The notes under the pieces: model-generated
Told to the model about the DNA's origin: nothing
Database searches by the model: none
The model's input: the letters and a program-made list of their open reading frames with translations, nothing else
NCBI GenBank assembly: GCA_045657185.1
Contig: JAZOSO010000091.1
Location: forward strand, 1 to 28,233
DNA from: RGIG5270 sp045657185
Lineage (GTDB): Bacteria > Verrucomicrobiota > Lentisphaeria > Victivallales > Victivallaceae
DNA: 28,233 bases
Direction: 5' to 3'
Program-made: the position numbers and the translations under genes
Shown: positions 26,001 to 28,233 of the stretch, piece after piece
Layout of the letters: each line of letters opens with the position of its first letter
Position numbering within the stretch: the stretch's first letter is position 1

Positions 26001-28233
26001 TCAGTTTTCCCGTCAGATGAAGCAACTTTGCAATTTTTGCAGGCACAGGGCAGAGCTGAATGTTATCAGGAACTCAAAGCTGATGCCGATGCTGAATACG
26101 ACCGTGTTATTGAAATCGACCTTGCCAAAGTTGTTCCGATGGCTGCATGTCCCTCAAGTCCTGACAATGTCAAAGCAATTTCCGAAGTTGAAGGCATGAA
26201 AATAGCACAGGTCATTATCGGTTCATGCACCAACAGTTCTTTGCAGGATTTGTCAATGGTCGCACAGGTTTTGAAAGGCCGCAGAGTCTCTCCGAATGTC
26301 ACACTTTCAATCGCTCCCGGCAGCCGTCAGGTTCTGGAAATGCTTTCACGCAACGGAATGCTTGCTGATATGATCGGTGCAGGCGCACGAATTCTGGAAA
26401 CAGGCTGCGGTCCGTGTATCGGTCAGGGCCAGAGTCCTGCTGATGATACCGTAACTTTGCGTACATTCAACCGCAACTTTGCGGGCCGTACCGGAACTAA
26501 AGGCGACCAGGCATATCTGGTCAGCCCTGAAACTGCGGTCATTTCCGCATTGACAGGCAAATTTACCGACCCCCGCAACGGCGGAATCGAAGCGGTCAAA
26601 TTTGAAATGCCGGAAAAATTCCTTATCAACGACAATATGCTGCTGCGTCCTGAAGAACAGACCGACAAAGAAATCATCCGTAAACGCACAATCGGCGCAC
26701 CTCCGATGAATACCGCATTGCCCGTTGATATCGACGGCGTTGTGGCTATCAAAGTCGGTGACAAAATCACTACCGACCACATCATGCCCGCAGGTGTACA
26801 TTTGAAACTCCGCAGTAACATTCCCGCCTATTCCAAAGTCGTTTTTGAATGTTTCACAGAAGAAGGCAAGCCCTCATTTGCTGAACGTTCAGCCGCTATC
26901 CGTGACAACGGCAAACACAGCATCATCGTCGGCCGAGACAGTTACGGACAGGGTTCAAGCCGTGAACATGCAGCAATCTGCCCGATGTATCTCGGAGTCA
27001 AAGCAGTCATTGCTTTTGCCATTGAGCGTATCCACAGTGCCAATCTTGTCAACTTCGGTATTATGCCCTTGCTGTTTGCCAATCAATCAGATTATGAATT
27101 GATTGAAGAAGGCGACAAACTCACCATCGCCAACGCCCGTGAAATGCTGAAGGAAAATAAACTTACCGCATTGCTGACCAAAGCAGACGGCGCAACTCAT
27201 ACAATTCCTCTTACTCACAAACTTTCTGACGAAGATATTGCAATTATCCTTGCAGGAGGTATGTTAAATTGTTAAGTCACGCATCTTTCACTGAACTTTT
27301 TGAGTTTGACCCCTCGCTTGCAGGGGTCGTGAAAGATATTGACAAATTTCTGGCGGAGGAAAAGGCGGCAGGTCATACCGTTTTTCCGCCCGAAGATGAA
27401 ATATTTACAGCCTTGAACCTCACTTCACTGAATGAGGTCAAGGCTCTTATTTTGGGACAAGACCCCTACCACGATGACAATCAGGCGCACGGATTGGCAT
27501 TTTCAGTGCGGGAAGGAACAAAAATGCCGCCGTCATTGCGTAATATTTTTAAGGAATTGCAATCCGATTTGGGTATCAAAGCCGAAAGCACCGAACTTAT
27601 CCCCTGGGCGGAACAGGGTGTTTTATTGCTCAATACCGTCCTCACAGTTCGTGCGCACAATGCAGGGTCTCACCGCAAACACGGCTGGGAACTCCTGACC
27701 GACGCCATCGTCCGATATGTAAATCTAAAATCCCCCCACTGCGCATTTGTCCTCTGGGGCCGCGACGCATGGACCAAAGAACCTTTGATTGATACCGGTA
27801 AACACCTTATAATAAAATCAGTCCACCCGTCACCACTCTCAGCTTCACGGGGATTTTTCGGCAGCAAACCATTCAGCCGAATAAATAACTTCCTGCAATC
27901 AAACGACATAAATCCCATCAACTGGTCACTCCCCGCCGCCCAAGGCGAATTATTTTAACTGTATTAAAACGCTCTGTATTATGTATAAGTGAAGCGGTCG
28001 GGTGATGAAACGCCCCGTTCATTGCTATCGCTTCAGCAAAAGCTCGTTGTATATTTTTACAACAGGATATGCAAATGTGACAGCATATAAAAAGAGAGCT
28101 TGCTCTCCCCAAATTGTGGCGAAGTCCGGCGAAAGATTTGTTTCGTCATTCCGGCGTTCCACCCGCTTTTATATGCGGGAGGACGAAACGAACATTTCGC
28201 CGAAAAACAGCCTGACAATACACAGCCACTGAC

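Noticed and set aside
231..28233. The two repeat copies as ends of a composite transposon carrying the whole window
   Set aside because: The interior is ordinary core genes, there is no transposase or integrase, and copies of a dispersed repeat can flank any region by chance.

Overview
The window looks like a stretch of core chromosome from a bacterium of the PVC superphylum, most likely a gut-type Lentisphaerota (Victivallales-like) organism. This placement is inferred from gene content. The central operon has the gene order of the Akkermansia Amuc_1102-1098 pilus-like locus, and the flanking dispersed repeats and purine-rich hairpins resemble those I associate with Lentisphaerota genomes. 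There is no rRNA, tRNA, CRISPR array, transposase or phage gene in view. Nearly every gene lies on the + strand in long, tightly packed runs. GC content is moderate.

Layout. 1-96 is the end of an unidentified gene, followed by a strong terminator. 97-676 holds no convincing gene. It contains a dispersed, highly structured repeat (copy A, 231-451) and several palindromes. 677-1081 (minus strand) is a small membrane protein, divergent from purA (1361-2629). purA is followed by a RodA/FtsW-family protein (2678-3844) and a secreted protein with a thioredoxin-like N-terminus and a helical-repeat C-terminus (3894-4982).

5033-15628 looks like one transcription unit, with a promoter in front of secG and a strong terminator at its end. 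It encodes SecG, then Amuc_1102-like, PilM-PilN fusion (Amuc_1101-like), PilO-like (Amuc_1100-like), Amuc_1099-like and two secretins in tandem. Together these form an inner-membrane alignment platform plus outer-membrane channel(s) of type IV pilus / type II secretion type. No pilin, PilB/PilT ATPase or PilC gene is present in the window.

15697-23995 starts with a recA promoter that carries a 10+10 inverted repeat around its -35 box. It continues without obvious interruption through recA, a large secreted TPR protein, ExbB/TolQ, ExbD/TolR, a bitopic protein in the TonB position, a membrane zinc-ribbon protein, a compact trypsin-like (GDSG) secreted protein and oligoendopeptidase F.

24018-25024 is a short-form SerA-like dehydrogenase with its own promoter. 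The 310-base gap after it contains two similar long purine/pyrimidine hairpins with a third hairpin between them. Then come an Aquifex-type aconitase (25335-27275) and uracil-DNA glycosylase (27269-27958), which overlap. The window ends inside a second, same-orientation copy of the structured repeat (copy B, 28006-28233).

The strongest leads are: (1) the repeat family, whose stems change in sequence between copies but stay paired; (2) the secG-linked PVC pilus-like operon with two tandem secretins; (3) the candidate operator in the recA promoter and the recA/ExbBD operon; (4) a tentative GGGT-type promoter signature; and (5) the compact GDSG protein. All identifications are by eye; no database search was run.
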